Source of the DNA: Trichocoleus sp. FACHB-40
GTDB taxonomy: Bacteria; Cyanobacteriota; Cyanobacteriia; Cyanobacteriales; FACHB-T130
Reading direction: 5' to 3'
NCBI RefSeq assembly: GCF_014695915.1
Contig: NZ_JACJPF010000043.1
Span: forward strand, 16,474 to 80,473
Length of the DNA stretch: 64,000 nucleotides
How positions within the stretch are numbered: the first letter of the stretch is position 1; the number at the start of each line of letters is the position of its first letter. The notes beneath the pieces were generated by a model. The model searched no databases. It worked only from the letters and a program-made list of their open reading frames with translations, and had not been told where the DNA came from. A program made the translations under genes and the position numbers. Positions 50,667 through 59,420 of this stretch are shown piece by piece.

Positions 50667-51392
50667 TTAAAATCTGCGCCCCAGCAATCGCTGTCGCACA
50701 CTTTCAGCAATTTTCTGCCCCAAATACTCCGGGATTATGCTTTCATTAGGCCCCAACAAGTAGAGAATCAAGCGGGTTCGCCCCCGCCAGACTAGCAAGT
50801 TAGCATTGACCACCAGTAAATCCTCTTGCCAGATAGCGTACATCACCTTATAAAACAAACCAGGCTGGTTGTCTGCCTCAATTAACAGCGCTGGCAGATG
50901 GAATACAGGATCTACATAAAATTCCGTTTCCACCTGTTCTAAACCAGCGTCCAGGTTAAATTCTACGGCCAGCATCTCTTCTACTTCAAAACGCCCAGCC
51001 AAAGCCTCCCGAATGGCGCGGCAGACATTTTCTGAAGTTTTGTCTGTCAGTGCTTTGCTACCACGAGACACCACAAGTTTGATAAAAACCAGCATGGGCG
51101 GGGATATCTGACCGTACAGACTGAGACTGTGGATGGTCAGCCCATAGGCAGCCAGAACCCCAAAAATATCACTTAGTAGAAAAGATTGGTTGCGGTAAGC
51201 AAAATGCAAGGCACTTTTATTACCTTCAGGTTTCAGCTCAATTACAGCTCTCCTAGTTTTGTAGAGCCGATAGGCGAGTCTAAGATTTTGTAGCTGGATC
51301 TCACTGCTGACAAACTGCTCGTAAAACTGAGGAAACGCCCGATTAAAGCGCTTCAGGAGTTCCATTGTCGATGATTTTAAACCCGCTGCCAT
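50667..51392 (-). CDS. ACT-domain protein (GlnD C-terminal-like)
   Basis: The 241-residue soluble protein has two ACT-like regions: about 65-110 (SFLLSDIFGVLAAYGLTIHS) and about 166-215 (LPALLIEADNQPGLFYKVMY, ANLLVWRGRTRLILYLLG). The arrangement resembles the tandem ACT domains at the end of GlnD/UTase, without the nucleotidyltransferase or HD parts. ACT domains bind amino acids or nucleotides, so a regulatory role in nitrogen or amino-acid sensing is possible but unproven. It lies 95 bp upstream of the hydrolase gene on the same strand. Confidence 0.75.
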   Translation of the reverse strand: MAAGLKSSTMELLKRFNRAFPQFYEQFVSSEIQLQNLRLAYRLYKTRRAVIELKPEGNKSALHFAYRNQSFLLSDIFGVLAAYGLTIHSLSLYGQISPPMLVFIKLVVSRGSKALTDKTSENVCRAIREALAGRFEVEEMLAVEFNLDAGLEQVETEFYVDPVFHLPALLIEADNQPGLFYKVMYAIWQEDLLVVNANLLVWRGRTRLILYLLGPNESIIPEYLGQKIAESVRQRLLGRRF

Positions 51393-52157
51393 AGATGGGG
51401 GTCAAGACTCGCTTGCCAGATTAAAAGCATTTTGGGACATAGAGCCAAGTCCCTTTCACCAAAGAACCTTCTCTTCTGGTTAATCTCTCACAAATCCTAA
51501 AAAAATTACCTACGCGATACCCGCTTCCGGTAAAGTTTCCTAAGTTGGTGCCAATAGCCGTTACGGGTTTTGTTCTAAAACTCCTCAAGGTGAAGTAACT
51601 AAACAGTAGTATCATTAGAAGCTGCCCGTACATAATTTTCTTTTTTAAGCCTACTACTTAAGTCATGAGGAACTGGTGCCTTCTGCCCTTCCAACAACAG
51701 AGGTAGGTTAGGATTTAGAGAAAAGCTGCGGAGTGTGAACCCTCAAGACCCCAGTCTAACTAAAGTCTTGCCTGATTGCGCTGTACTTGCTCCAACACCG
51801 CAAGCGATATGGATAAGCAACGCTTGTAGTGAGTTAAAAGACAGGGCAATTGTGTTATCATCTATTTCGTGATGTTTGGCTCAGATTCGCAACAATAAGA
51901 GGTATCTCAGATACTGAAACTATCTCACTATCAAAAAGTGTACGCGATTCTGGCAATATCAATTGATTTATTAGATTGCTTCATTACTCTCATTCGTACA
52001 TGGGCATTAATACCTGTGAAGATGGGGTGATTGGCGCTAGAAGTTAAGCTTCTTTCAGCTTTAACTGGGATCAGTAAATCAGCAAGTCTCATCTGTAAGG
52101 TGGGAATTCTACCGCTCGGTAGGAACAGGAAAATATAAATACCTTAGCCACACCTGC
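51393..52157. other. Gene-free region, 765 bp
   Basis: No convincing gene. A 70-codon minus frame at 51421-51633 lacks family-like sequence. A G/C-rich, structured-looking stretch at about 51690-51820 could hide a non-coding RNA, but I could not build a clear fold. CTACCG and CGGTAG pair at about 52112-52125, near the promoter of the next gene. Confidence 0.4.
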
Positions 52158-52685
52158 ATGGGTTTTTGGAAAAGCTTGTTTAGCGGTTCTGACAGCAGCA
52201 CCGCGTCGAAGATGACGCCTGGTGAAGGTTATGCTATGGAAGGTGCAGGCGATCGCACAGGCAATGGTTCTCGCATCTTTTTTAGCACTGAGCGCGACAT
52301 TGACCTGTATGAACTGGAAGAACTCTGCGATGCGGTTGGCTGGTCGCGGCGACCGTTACGCAAGGTAAAGAAAGCTATTGAACACAGTTTCCTCGTAGTT
52401 TCAATGTGGGACGTGCGGGGAACTCAGCGACGGCTAGTTGGCTTTGCCCGTGCCACTTCTGACCATGCCTTCAATGCCACTATCTGGGATGTGGTAGTTC
52501 ACCCAGATTTCCAAGGCAAAGGGCTGGGTAAGGCATTAATGAAGTACGCTATCAAGAAACTTCGCAGCGAAGATATAAGTAACATTACTCTGTTCGCTGA
52601 TCCTCAAGTTGTGGATTTTTACCGGGGAATAAATTTTATTGCAGACCCGGAAGGGATTAAAGGAATGTTTTGGTATCCAGATTAA
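52158..52685 (+). CDS. Ycf52-like GNAT acetyltransferase
   Basis: The 175-residue protein has a variable N-terminus (about 40 residues) and a GNAT domain with [20 protein letters not shown] and the acetyl-CoA motif [14 protein letters not shown] (115-128), then [20 protein letters not shown]. This is the Ycf52 group, kept in some algal plastids and related to the plant chloroplast acetyltransferase NSI (GNAT2), which acetylates thylakoid-associated proteins. A lysine- or N-terminal-acetylation role in photosynthetic regulation is therefore plausible but not shown here. A shorter relative is encoded at 57251-57709. Confidence 0.85.
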   Translation: MGFWKSLFSGSDSSTASKMTPGEGYAMEGAGDRTGNGSRIFFSTERDIDLYELEELCDAVGWSRRPLRKVKKAIEHSFLVVSMWDVRGTQRRLVGFARATSDHAFNATIWDVVVHPDFQGKGLGKALMKYAIKKLRSEDISNITLFADPQVVDFYRGINFIADPEGIKGMFWYPD

Positions 52686-52803
52686 TTTGAAAATGGGTGA
52701 GCTAAAAGTCAGCAAGTACGCTATAATAAGCAAAGGTCGCTGGCGCAGTATGAGTACATAAACTAATGTACAAAATATTCAAAATGTGATCGCTCAATTT
52801 GAA

Positions 52804-52877
52804 CGGGATGTAGCGCAGCTTGGTAGCGCGCCTGCTTTGGGAGCAGGATGCCGCAGGTTCAAATCCTGTCATCCCGA
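52804..52877 (+). tRNA. tRNA-Pro (anticodon UGG)
   Basis: A 74-nt cloverleaf: acceptor CGGGATG with CATCCCG, discriminator A, D-arm GCGCAGCTTGGTAGCGC, anticodon loop TTTGGGA with TGG, and T-arm CAGGTTCAAATCCTG. No encoded CCA. Confidence 0.98.
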
Positions 52878-52879
52878 TT

Positions 52880-52932
52880 AAAATAAAAACCTCAAAATCC
52901 TTGATTAGTCTAGGTTTTGGGGTTTTTATTTT
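52880..52932 (+). terminator. Terminator of tRNA-Pro
   Basis: AAAATAAAAACCTCAAAATCC pairs with GGTTTTGGGGTTTTTATTTT over about 20 bp with two mismatches, directly after the tRNA. Confidence 0.85.
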
Positions 52933-53772
52933 AGGAGAGCCGGGTCAAAGCATTGGTGGCGTTCTCTTAGGATGAGTATTCTGTTAATCGTTCTGTTAGC
53001 AAACTTGAAAAAAGGTCAACAAATGCTGAAGAATGAGTAGCCAAGCAAACTCAAGTGAGAAAAGCACGGCAGTTGGCTGCATAGTAGTTGATAGCACAAC
53101 TGAAAAAAGGGCTAGACGCTGCCTAATGCCCTTCTCGATAGCCTGTAAATTGGGTATCAAAAAGGAGCTATTAGCTAGTAACTCATTCATTACCTTACAG
53201 GGATTACAAGCGCTAGAACACCTCAAGCCTGCGAACATTTAAACTTACCAACCCTTCTTAAATCCGGTCATCACAATTTTTGGTAGTAAAAATAATTAGC
53301 GCCTCAAGGCAACCGAAATCGGAGAGCTTTCTTATAATTTTGGTGTGTGGATTTCTCAGGATATGAGCAGGTATGTAACAATCAGATGCTGCCGTGGGAA
53401 AAAAGCGGATAACCTAGCGAAGTAGGGGCTGGAACCGAGGCGAAGCTTAAATAGTCATTGTAAGGTGACAATTCGCCGTTATGACAGAGTACCACTACTT
53501 AGGGAATCCTATTTTCCAGTAGAACGCATTGAGGATGAGAATATTAGCGATCGCTAATATTCTATTGACATTAGGTGTCAGGAAGTAGTATATGGGGGAT
53601 TAAAATATTGAAAAATGGCAGTCGCCACAAAACAGCAGAACAGATACAGTTTAGTTAGAAACAAAATTTGACCCGGATGAACGGGGACGGCTTAAAAGAG
53701 GAAACATTTCGCCTGGTCTGGACTCTATTTGGTAAGACGAGGTATCCAAAGGAAAAATTTGAGGGAATTCTG
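52933..53772. other. Region without a confident gene upstream of the Tic22-like gene
   Basis: Short overlapping frames at 53033-53242 (plus) and 52996-53238 (minus) are mutually exclusive and lack family features, so I leave them out. A 26-bp perfect palindrome lies at 53538-53563. The stretch at 53370-53480 (purine-rich, ending in a GTCATTGTAAGGTGACAATT inverted repeat) looks structured but is unassigned. Confidence 0.4.
53538..53563. repeat. Perfect 26-bp palindrome centred on HIP1
   Basis: AGAATATTAGCGA is followed directly by its exact reverse complement TCGCTAATATTCT; the centre is the octamer GCGATCGC. Confidence 0.9.
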
Positions 53773-54570
53773 ATGAAATCATTAGTTCGTTTGGGCGCAA
53801 CACTGGGTCTAGTTGGCGGTATCCTCCTGGGAGGACTACCTGCAATGGAAAATCTGCGGGCGATCGCATTGCCAGAAGATCAGGTCGTAAAAAAGTTAGC
53901 TGAAGTACCCGTATTTACGCTCACCAATGCTCAAGGTGACTTCGTGGTTCGCTCGATAAAGAACGAAAACCAGACTGTTTCACAGGTGGGCTTTTTTGTC
54001 AGCAAGCAAGATGCTCAAAAATTTCTGGACGACCGGCTGAAAAAGGAGAATCCTCAGCTGGCAAACACAATGAAGGTGGTTGCCGTGTCCTTGGGAGACT
54101 TTTACACGATGGCTCAAGCCAGTAAAAAGAAGCCAGATGGTACAGTTTTTACTCTAGTTCCCGCGCAGCAGCAGGTTGAATTGGCAAGAACGCTGCTGAC
54201 TCAGAGCGGTCAACAAGGGCAGCAATTTAATGGTATTCCCCTCTTTGTACCCAAGTTTAAAAAAGATAATAACTATCTGACTATTCCACTGGGCAATGAG
54301 CGGTTTATTCCTTTCTACTTTGACAAACAGCAAGCCGTCGCGCTCATAGACCGCTTTAAGCAAGCTGTCCCTGCCGAGGCCGCTAACACTGAGATTCAGG
54401 TAGTGGATTTGCAAAGTGTTATTCAAACTTTGCTAACCAGCAATGATCCTGGTCTAAGCAAAATTGTCTTGTATCCATCCCAGGAGTCAATACAATTTAT
54501 CCGCACCCTGCAACCCGCAGCTGGGCAGAATCAAGCTCAGCCAGCAAGACCTCAACAACCCAGACGTTGA
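53773..54570 (+). CDS. Tic22-like exported chaperone
   Basis: From ATG 53773 (MKSLVRLGATLGLVGGILLG) the product is 265 residues with a signal-like N-terminus, and GAGGG precedes the start. The 35-codon upstream extension is not family-like. The Tic22 pattern is visible: VFTLTNAQGDFVV, VGFFVSKQDAQKFLDDRLKK and GIPLFVPKFKKDNNYLTIPL, with a Gln/Pro-rich tail. Cyanobacterial Tic22 is located in periplasm and thylakoid and is thought to assist outer-membrane protein biogenesis; in plastids it is a protein-import component. prmC follows after 3 bp, so the two are co-transcribed. Confidence 0.88.
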   Translation: MKSLVRLGATLGLVGGILLGGLPAMENLRAIALPEDQVVKKLAEVPVFTLTNAQGDFVVRSIKNENQTVSQVGFFVSKQDAQKFLDDRLKKENPQLANTMKVVAVSLGDFYTMAQASKKKPDGTVFTLVPAQQQVELARTLLTQSGQQGQQFNGIPLFVPKFKKDNNYLTIPLGNERFIPFYFDKQQAVALIDRFKQAVPAEAANTEIQVVDLQSVIQTLLTSNDPGLSKIVLYPSQESIQFIRTLQPAAGQNQAQPARPQQPRR

Positions 54571-54573
54571 GAT

Positions 54574-55503
54574 ATGAATGATCCGCAGTCGCCAACAGTT
54601 TCAGGTGGGGAACTCTTGTCTTGGCGCAACTGGGCAAGAGATGAGGCTAAGTCTGCTGATGTTGACCCAACTGAAGTAGACTGGCTGCTTTTAGAAGTTG
54701 CCGATGTAAATCGGTTGGCGCTGCGGTTAGATTCTTTCCAAGGCAGAACCCAGATAAAGGTAAAGCTGCCGTTGTCAGTCTTAACCCAGATGTGGCAACG
54801 GCGAATTTGCGATCGCTTGCCGATACAGTACATCGCTGGTGTTACACCTTGGCGTAATTTTTCTTTGGCGGTAACTCCGGCGGTATTGATTCCTCGACCG
54901 GAGACAGAATATCTGATTGATTTGGCAGTTACTGCTGCTGAAAAAGGCCAAGTTACGCAAAGTTTAAAGCAAGGACACTGGGCAGATTTGGGAACAGGTA
55001 GTGGCGCGATCGCTCTCGGTTTAGCAGATGCCTTAACACAGGCAACAATTCACGCCGTCGATTTTAGCCCGGAGGCTCTTGCGATCGCCCAATACAATGC
55101 CCTTAATCTGGGTTTTGCCACTCGGATTCATTTTTATCAAGGTTCCTGGTGGGAGCCTTTACACGCCCTCAAAGGCAAATTTAGCGGCATGGTTTCCAAC
55201 CCGCCCTACATTCCTAGTAGTTTGGTGCCTTCTCTACAACCGGAAGTGGCGAAGCACGAACCCCATCTCGCCCTAGATGGGGGCAAGGATGGGCTTGATT
55301 GCATCCGCTATCTGGTAGAGAAAGCACCTGACTATCTGCATCCGGGCGGTATTTGGCTAATTGAAATGATGGCGGGACAAGCCGATGCTGTTGTTCAAAT
55401 GTTGCAAGAACAAGGGCGTTACTACGACATTTCAATTCATGCCGATTTCGCTGGAATTGAACGTTTTGCTCTTGCTTATATTAAAAATGAGGAAATTTCT
55501 TGA
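54574..55503 (+). CDS. prmC: Release factor glutamine methyltransferase
   Basis: PrmC (HemK) methylates the GGQ glutamine of peptide chain release factors using S-adenosylmethionine. The 309-residue product shows the N-terminal helical domain, VLIPRPETEYLIDLA, the SAM-binding DLGTGSGAIALGLA (about 137-150) and the catalytic NPPY in MVSNPPYIPSS (about 209-212). Full length. It begins 3 bp after the Tic22-like gene stop. Confidence 0.95.
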   Translation: MNDPQSPTVSGGELLSWRNWARDEAKSADVDPTEVDWLLLEVADVNRLALRLDSFQGRTQIKVKLPLSVLTQMWQRRICDRLPIQYIAGVTPWRNFSLAVTPAVLIPRPETEYLIDLAVTAAEKGQVTQSLKQGHWADLGTGSGAIALGLADALTQATIHAVDFSPEALAIAQYNALNLGFATRIHFYQGSWWEPLHALKGKFSGMVSNPPYIPSSLVPSLQPEVAKHEPHLALDGGKDGLDCIRYLVEKAPDYLHPGGIWLIEMMAGQADAVVQMLQEQGRYYDISIHADFAGIERFALAYIKNEEIS

Positions 55504-55710
55504 AATGCCTATTTTTATATGGTATATTTAACTTTATACTAAGCTTTTAAATGATTTTCTTCATAATGAAAATCTAGGAATTTTTCAAAAAAGCGGACAG
55601 ATTTCCATTATTTAAATATACCATAAAAGGGCTATAGCGAAAAATAAAAAGTTAATAATAGTAAGTTAATTTTAAAACAGAGAATCAAGATAAATTCAAT
55701 CCAAAATCGA

Positions 55711-56310
55711 ATGGCACAAGTTTCAATTGATGCCCTGATAAAAGGCGCTCTTTCTGGGTGTTTGGTGAGCTTTCCCACAGATACAGTACCAGCATTGGCA
55801 GTACAGCCGGAACACTCAGAGTTAATTTTTGCGGCAAAACAGCGGAGTGGAGATAAACCGTTGATTTTGATGGGAGCAACGCCAGCAGATTTATGGACTT
55901 TTGTAACTGGAAGTGGGGCGGAATGGGAGATTTGGCAACAGGTTGCTTTGCAATATTGGCCGGGAGCGATAACGTTAGTATTGCCAGCCTCAGAGTGCGT
56001 CCCAAGAACCATGAACCCGGCTGATCCCAGCACAATAGGAGTGAGAGTGCCAAATTGCGCGATCGCTCGTAAAATTCTGGCACAAACTGGCCCCTTAGCA
56101 ACTACTAGCGCCAATCGTTCTGGGGAGCCACCCCTCGAAACAATAACCGAAATCGAAGCGCAGTTTCCCGATGTTTTAACTCTGCTACCCTCAGAATTAG
56201 AAACTGAAAAATTGGCGCTTGGCGTTCCTTCCACCGTTGCCAAATGGACAGACAACAAATGGGAAATTTTGCGGCAAGGAGCAGTTAAATTGGAAGGAAC
56301 TGGGAACTAA
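55711..56310 (+). CDS. tsaC: L-threonylcarbamoyladenylate synthase (TsaC/YrdC family)
   Basis: The 199-residue protein has the YrdC fold signature: GCLVSFPTDTVPALAVQP, the FAAKQRSGDKPLIL basic motif that binds ATP and threonine, and TTSANRSGEPPLET. It makes threonylcarbamoyl-AMP from Thr, bicarbonate and ATP, the substrate of TsaD encoded at 47902. It lacks the C-terminal Sua5 domain, so it is the short TsaC type. The upstream 207 bp are AT-rich with AAAATCTAGG-like sequence and no gene. Confidence 0.9.
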   Translation: MAQVSIDALIKGALSGCLVSFPTDTVPALAVQPEHSELIFAAKQRSGDKPLILMGATPADLWTFVTGSGAEWEIWQQVALQYWPGAITLVLPASECVPRTMNPADPSTIGVRVPNCAIARKILAQTGPLATTSANRSGEPPLETITEIEAQFPDVLTLLPSELETEKLALGVPSTVAKWTDNKWEILRQGAVKLEGTGN

Positions 56311-56409
56311 AGACCCTTGATTAGAAATATTTTCTGATGATTAATTTCTAATTCCCCGTACAGGGTAACTTTTCCCCAATCCTCAAAATCTAAAAACCGA
56401 TATATTTTT

Positions 56410-57258
56410 ATGCCCCAAGACGCTAACTCAAACTTGGAAGCCATTTTAGAGGAACTCAAGCAAACCCAACTTGCTTGTAACATGGCAACAGAAATGGGCC
56501 AGTTTAAGGCAGGTTTTTTGGCGCGGACTTCTCATGAATTGCGATCGCCCTTGAACAGTTTAATCGGTCTACATCAGCTAATTTTGTCAGATTTGTGTGA
56601 CTCTCCAGAGGAAGAACGAGAGTTTATAGCCCAAGCTCAAGCCTCTGCACTTAAACTGGTAAAACTTTTAGACGAAATTATTGCCGTTGCCAAAACCCAA
56701 CATGGCACCAATCGGCTAGAAATTCAGCCCGTACAGATAGCTAATGTTTTTGAGCAAGTCTATAACTTTACGTACCTGCAAGCAGCTAATCGCAGCATTC
56801 CCTTGGAAGTATCGCCCCCCGATCCAGAAATTTACGTTTTGGCAGATCCGCGACGGTTACAGCAAGTGGTGCTGAATTTAGTTGATAGCGCGATCGCTCG
56901 TATGGACGGAGGTAGCATTCGAGTTTCCGCTTCTCCCTCACCAGCATCTGATCACCTCCACATCTGGATTGACGTTCAAGGAGAGGGAACCTCCCACCCT
57001 TGGAGCGAGCCTGTGGATTTGCTTAATACGGAGAAAAAGACAGAAGAACAGGTAAAAAATCCAGACAAGCAGCCTGTAAAAGAGCCACTGCTATCAGCAG
57101 GGATGAATCTGTTAATCAATCAAACTTTGCTGGAAGTCATGCAGGGACGACTAGAAGTGGTGGCGGGACAACCAGCCGACACCCCTGCTACTTCAGCACC
57201 AGCCAATACAACCAGGCTTCAGCTTTCGATTCCTCTGGTGACACCAGAAACTACCTAA
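56410..57258 (+). CDS. Histidine kinase with a degenerate ATPase domain
   Basis: The 282-residue soluble protein has a good HisKA H-box (ARTSHELRSPLNSLIGLHQL, His42). The ATP-binding domain is eroded: the N-box reads LQQVVLNLVDSAIA with Asp159 where the usual second Asn stands, the G1 region reads DVQGEGTS, and no GxGxG G2 is visible; a polar Lys/Glu-rich stretch replaces it. It lacks any sensor domain. It may act as a phosphotransfer or dimerisation partner, or bind ATP without catalysis. The gene overlaps the convergent GNAT gene by 8 bp. Confidence 0.8.
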   Translation: MPQDANSNLEAILEELKQTQLACNMATEMGQFKAGFLARTSHELRSPLNSLIGLHQLILSDLCDSPEEEREFIAQAQASALKLVKLLDEIIAVAKTQHGTNRLEIQPVQIANVFEQVYNFTYLQAANRSIPLEVSPPDPEIYVLADPRRLQQVVLNLVDSAIARMDGGSIRVSASPSPASDHLHIWIDVQGEGTSHPWSEPVDLLNTEKKTEEQVKNPDKQPVKEPLLSAGMNLLINQTLLEVMQGRLEVVAGQPADTPATSAPANTTRLQLSIPLVTPETT

Positions 57259-57709
57259 CTTGGACAGGCATAGGCTCAGCTACCGGCTGGTTATTATACA
57301 GCACCATCGTTGTACTGGGATTGCTATATTCAAATCCAATACGGGAGTAAAAGCCTTGTTGATAGGTAGTCAACAAGTAAACGCGCTCTACTCGGCTCAG
57401 GCGGGGATGGCTGATAAGTGTTTCCACTAACTTGCGTCCGAGTCCTGCACCTTGGTAGTCCGGGTGAATGATCACATCCCAGATAGTGGCACGGTAGACA
57501 CCATCGGAAGTGGCTCTGGCGAATCCGATTAAGCGATCGCCATCCCAAACGCTGATCGCCGGCTCACTGTTAGCGATCGCCACTTCTAAATCCTCAATTT
57601 TTCGACTCTGCGCCCAGAAGGCTGCTATTTGAAACAACTCCAGCAGTTGTTTGAAGTCGATCTTTGATTTATTGTCACAAAACTGGATATGACGGCAATC
57701 CATCGTCAT
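57251..57709 (-). CDS. GNAT acetyltransferase, short Ycf52-like form
   Basis: The 152-residue protein is a complete GNAT domain: [20 protein letters not shown], then the acetyl-CoA motif HPDYQGAGLGRKLVETL (82-98) and the C-terminal YQQGFYSRIGFEYSN. It closely resembles the core of the protein encoded at 52158-52685, so the two are paralogues of the Ycf52 type. Substrate unknown. Its 3' end overlaps the degenerate histidine kinase gene by 8 bp; it is not in an operon with hemB, which lies 115 bp upstream on the same strand but ends there. Confidence 0.88.
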   Translation of the reverse strand: MTMDCRHIQFCDNKSKIDFKQLLELFQIAAFWAQSRKIEDLEVAIANSEPAISVWDGDRLIGFARATSDGVYRATIWDVIIHPDYQGAGLGRKLVETLISHPRLSRVERVYLLTTYQQGFYSRIGFEYSNPSTTMVLYNNQPVAEPMPVQVR

Positions 57710-57824
57710 CAGTAACCTAGATTTTCGTACTGGGTCATTTTACTAACCAGACAGCAGCCGATTGGTGTCCAACATCACGGAAATTAAATTGATGTTCAGC
57801 TAATAGCTTTATCTATTGCCTAAA

Positions 57825-58802
57825 TTACAACCAACGAGCAGCATCTTTGGCGTGATAGGTGAGAATCAAATCGGCACCAGACCGCTTAAAGCCAGTCAAA
57901 GTTTCCATTACCACTCGCTGTTCGTCAATCCAGCCATTCAAAGCAGCAGCTTTAACCATCGCGTATTCGCCAGAGACATTGTAGGCGGCTACTGGTAAAT
58001 TTGTTGCTTCCTTCACCCGCCAGATAATATCCATATAAGCTAGAGCGGGTTTAACCATCAGCATATCTGCACCTTCAGCGATATCAAGTTCAATTTCTTT
58101 AATCGCTTCGCGGGCATTACCTGGGTCCATTTGGTAGGTTCTGCGATCGCCAAACTGAGGAGCAGAGTCAGCAGCATCTCGGAAAGGGCCATAGTAAGCT
58201 GAAGCATACTTCGCAGCATAGGAAAGAATCGGTATATCTTCATACCCCGCCGCATCCAATCCTTCCCGAATCGCCTGCACAAAACCGTCCATCATCCCGG
58301 AAGGCGCAATAATATCAGCACCAGCCTTAGCTTGAGAAACCGCTGTTTTCTTTAGCAACTCCAGCGTCGGGTCATTCAAAACGCGACCAGACAAGTCGCC
58401 AACTTGTAAATAACCGCAATGACCGTGACTCGTGTACTCGCACAGGCAAGTATCGGCAATCACAACCAAATCCGGCACCGCTTCTTTCACCGCCGTTGCT
58501 GCTTTTTGCACAATTCCGCAATCGTGCCAAGCGCCAGTCGCGTCTGTATCCTTATCTTCAGGAATGCCAAATAGAATAATGCCTGGGATGCCGAGGTCAT
58601 AAACTTCTTTCGCCTCTTCCACAATTTTGTCTACCGATAGTTGATAGACTCCGGGCATAGATTTCACTTCTTTAGCGATTCCCTGTCCTGGCACCGCAAA
58701 CAGAGGATAGATTAAATCGCTTGTAGTAAGAACAGTCTCGCGCACCATCCGGCGTAGTTGGGGTGAAGTGCGAAGGCGGCGAGGGCGATGTATAGGGAAC
58801 AT
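57825..58802 (-). CDS. hemB: Delta-aminolevulinic acid dehydratase (porphobilinogen synthase)
   Basis: HemB condenses two 5-aminolevulinate molecules to porphobilinogen on the way to chlorophyll, haem and bilins. The 325-residue product has the metal site [14 protein letters not shown] with Cys119, Cys121 and Cys129, the zinc-dependent type of active site, and the two Schiff-base lysines Lys198 ([16 protein letters not shown]) and Lys251 ([11 protein letters not shown]). Many photosynthetic-plant enzymes have aspartates at the cysteine positions, so the metal type is worth noting. Monocistronic, with a structured region 145-210 bp upstream. Confidence 0.97.
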   Translation of the reverse strand: MFPIHRPRRLRTSPQLRRMVRETVLTTSDLIYPLFAVPGQGIAKEVKSMPGVYQLSVDKIVEEAKEVYDLGIPGIILFGIPEDKDTDATGAWHDCGIVQKAATAVKEAVPDLVVIADTCLCEYTSHGHCGYLQVGDLSGRVLNDPTLELLKKTAVSQAKAGADIIAPSGMMDGFVQAIREGLDAAGYEDIPILSYAAKYASAYYGPFRDAADSAPQFGDRRTYQMDPGNAREAIKEIELDIAEGADMLMVKPALAYMDIIWRVKEATNLPVAAYNVSGEYAMVKAAALNGWIDEQRVVMETLTGFKRSGADLILTYHAKDAARWL

Positions 58803-58947
58803 GGTGTTTGGTGTAGTTGTTAATTGTTAAAACTGTTTTTTGCTGGTTTAAAAAGTTTATCGTTTTGTTTCCTGTAGCAACTCTATTATTTCGTAAAGTT
58901 CTGTGACATCTAGTTACCAGGCTGAGCCTGATAGCGAAGGAGGGTCG

Positions 58948-59012
58948 GTGGCAAAGTCTCCTTTTTGACATTTTGCCCAGTAGGAAATCGAGGTACCTCC
59001 TACTTTTGCCAC
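58948..59012. other. Nested stem-loop upstream of hemB
   Basis: GTGGCAAA (58948-58955) pairs with TTTGCCAC (59005-59012); inside, AGTAGGA (58979-58985) pairs with TCCTACT (58998-59004), and GAGGTACCTC (58990-58999) offers an alternative palindrome. It lies on the 5' side of hemB and just after the rpmA terminator. Could be a leader structure or small RNA. Unproven. Confidence 0.45.
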
Positions 59013-59022
59013 ATATTCTTTG

Positions 59023-59050
59023 AAATAAAAAGGCACCCCGCAGGGTGCCT
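59023..59050 (-). terminator. Terminator of the rplU-rpmA operon
   Basis: AGGCACCC (59031-59038) pairs with GGGTGCCT (59043-59050); on the minus strand the stem is followed by TTTTTATTTC. Confidence 0.92.
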
Positions 59051-59070
59051 CTAGATTACCTACAAAACAA

Positions 59071-59376
59071 TTAGGCTTGTGCGGTTGCCAATTCTTCCTC
59101 AGCAGGTGCCTCAGCTGCCGCTGGCACTGGGTAAACGCTTACCTTCTTGCGGTATCTTTCCTTTCTTTCAAAGGTGACAACGCCATCGACTAGAGCAAAC
59201 AAAGTATAGTCTTTGCCGACGCCGACGTTTTGGCCAGCGTGAAATGTAGTTCCCCGCTGACGCACCAAAATATTACCAGCCCTGACAACTTGACCGCCGA
59301 AGCGTTTTACGCCTAGACGTTGGGCATTAGAGTCACGACCGTTGCGCGTACTACCTGTACCTTTCTTGTGAGCCAT
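59071..59376 (-). CDS. rpmA: 50S ribosomal protein L27
   Basis: L27 sits at the peptidyl-transferase centre of the large subunit. The 101-residue product begins [20 protein letters not shown] and includes [19 protein letters not shown] and [14 protein letters not shown], all standard. There is no long N-terminal prosequence, so the Firmicutes-type cleavage does not apply. The C-terminus has a short Ala/Glu tail ([16 protein letters not shown]) beyond the usual core of about 85 residues. It follows rplU by 44 bp and is ended by a strong terminator. Confidence 0.98.
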   Translation of the reverse strand: MAHKKGTGSTRNGRDSNAQRLGVKRFGGQVVRAGNILVRQRGTTFHAGQNVGVGKDYTLFALVDGVVTFERKERYRKKVSVYPVPAAAEAPAEEELATAQA

Positions 59377-59420
59377 AGTTTCCTCAATTTTTCTTATCTA
59401 TTTACTATTGTGCTGTAGTT

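Noticed and set aside
51421..51633. 70-codon minus-strand frame
   Set aside because: Composition is not protein-like, there is no start signal, and nothing nearby suggests a partner.
51690..51820. Possible 6S RNA or signal-recognition RNA
   Set aside because: G/C-rich and isolated, but I could not find a long closing stem or a known conserved loop.
53033..53242. Overlapping plus- and minus-strand frames of about 70-80 codons
   Set aside because: They exclude each other and neither shows a domain, signal or ribosome-binding site.
53370..53480. Possible riboswitch or small RNA upstream of the Tic22-like gene
   Set aside because: Purine-rich and partly foldable, but no known riboswitch core motif could be matched.
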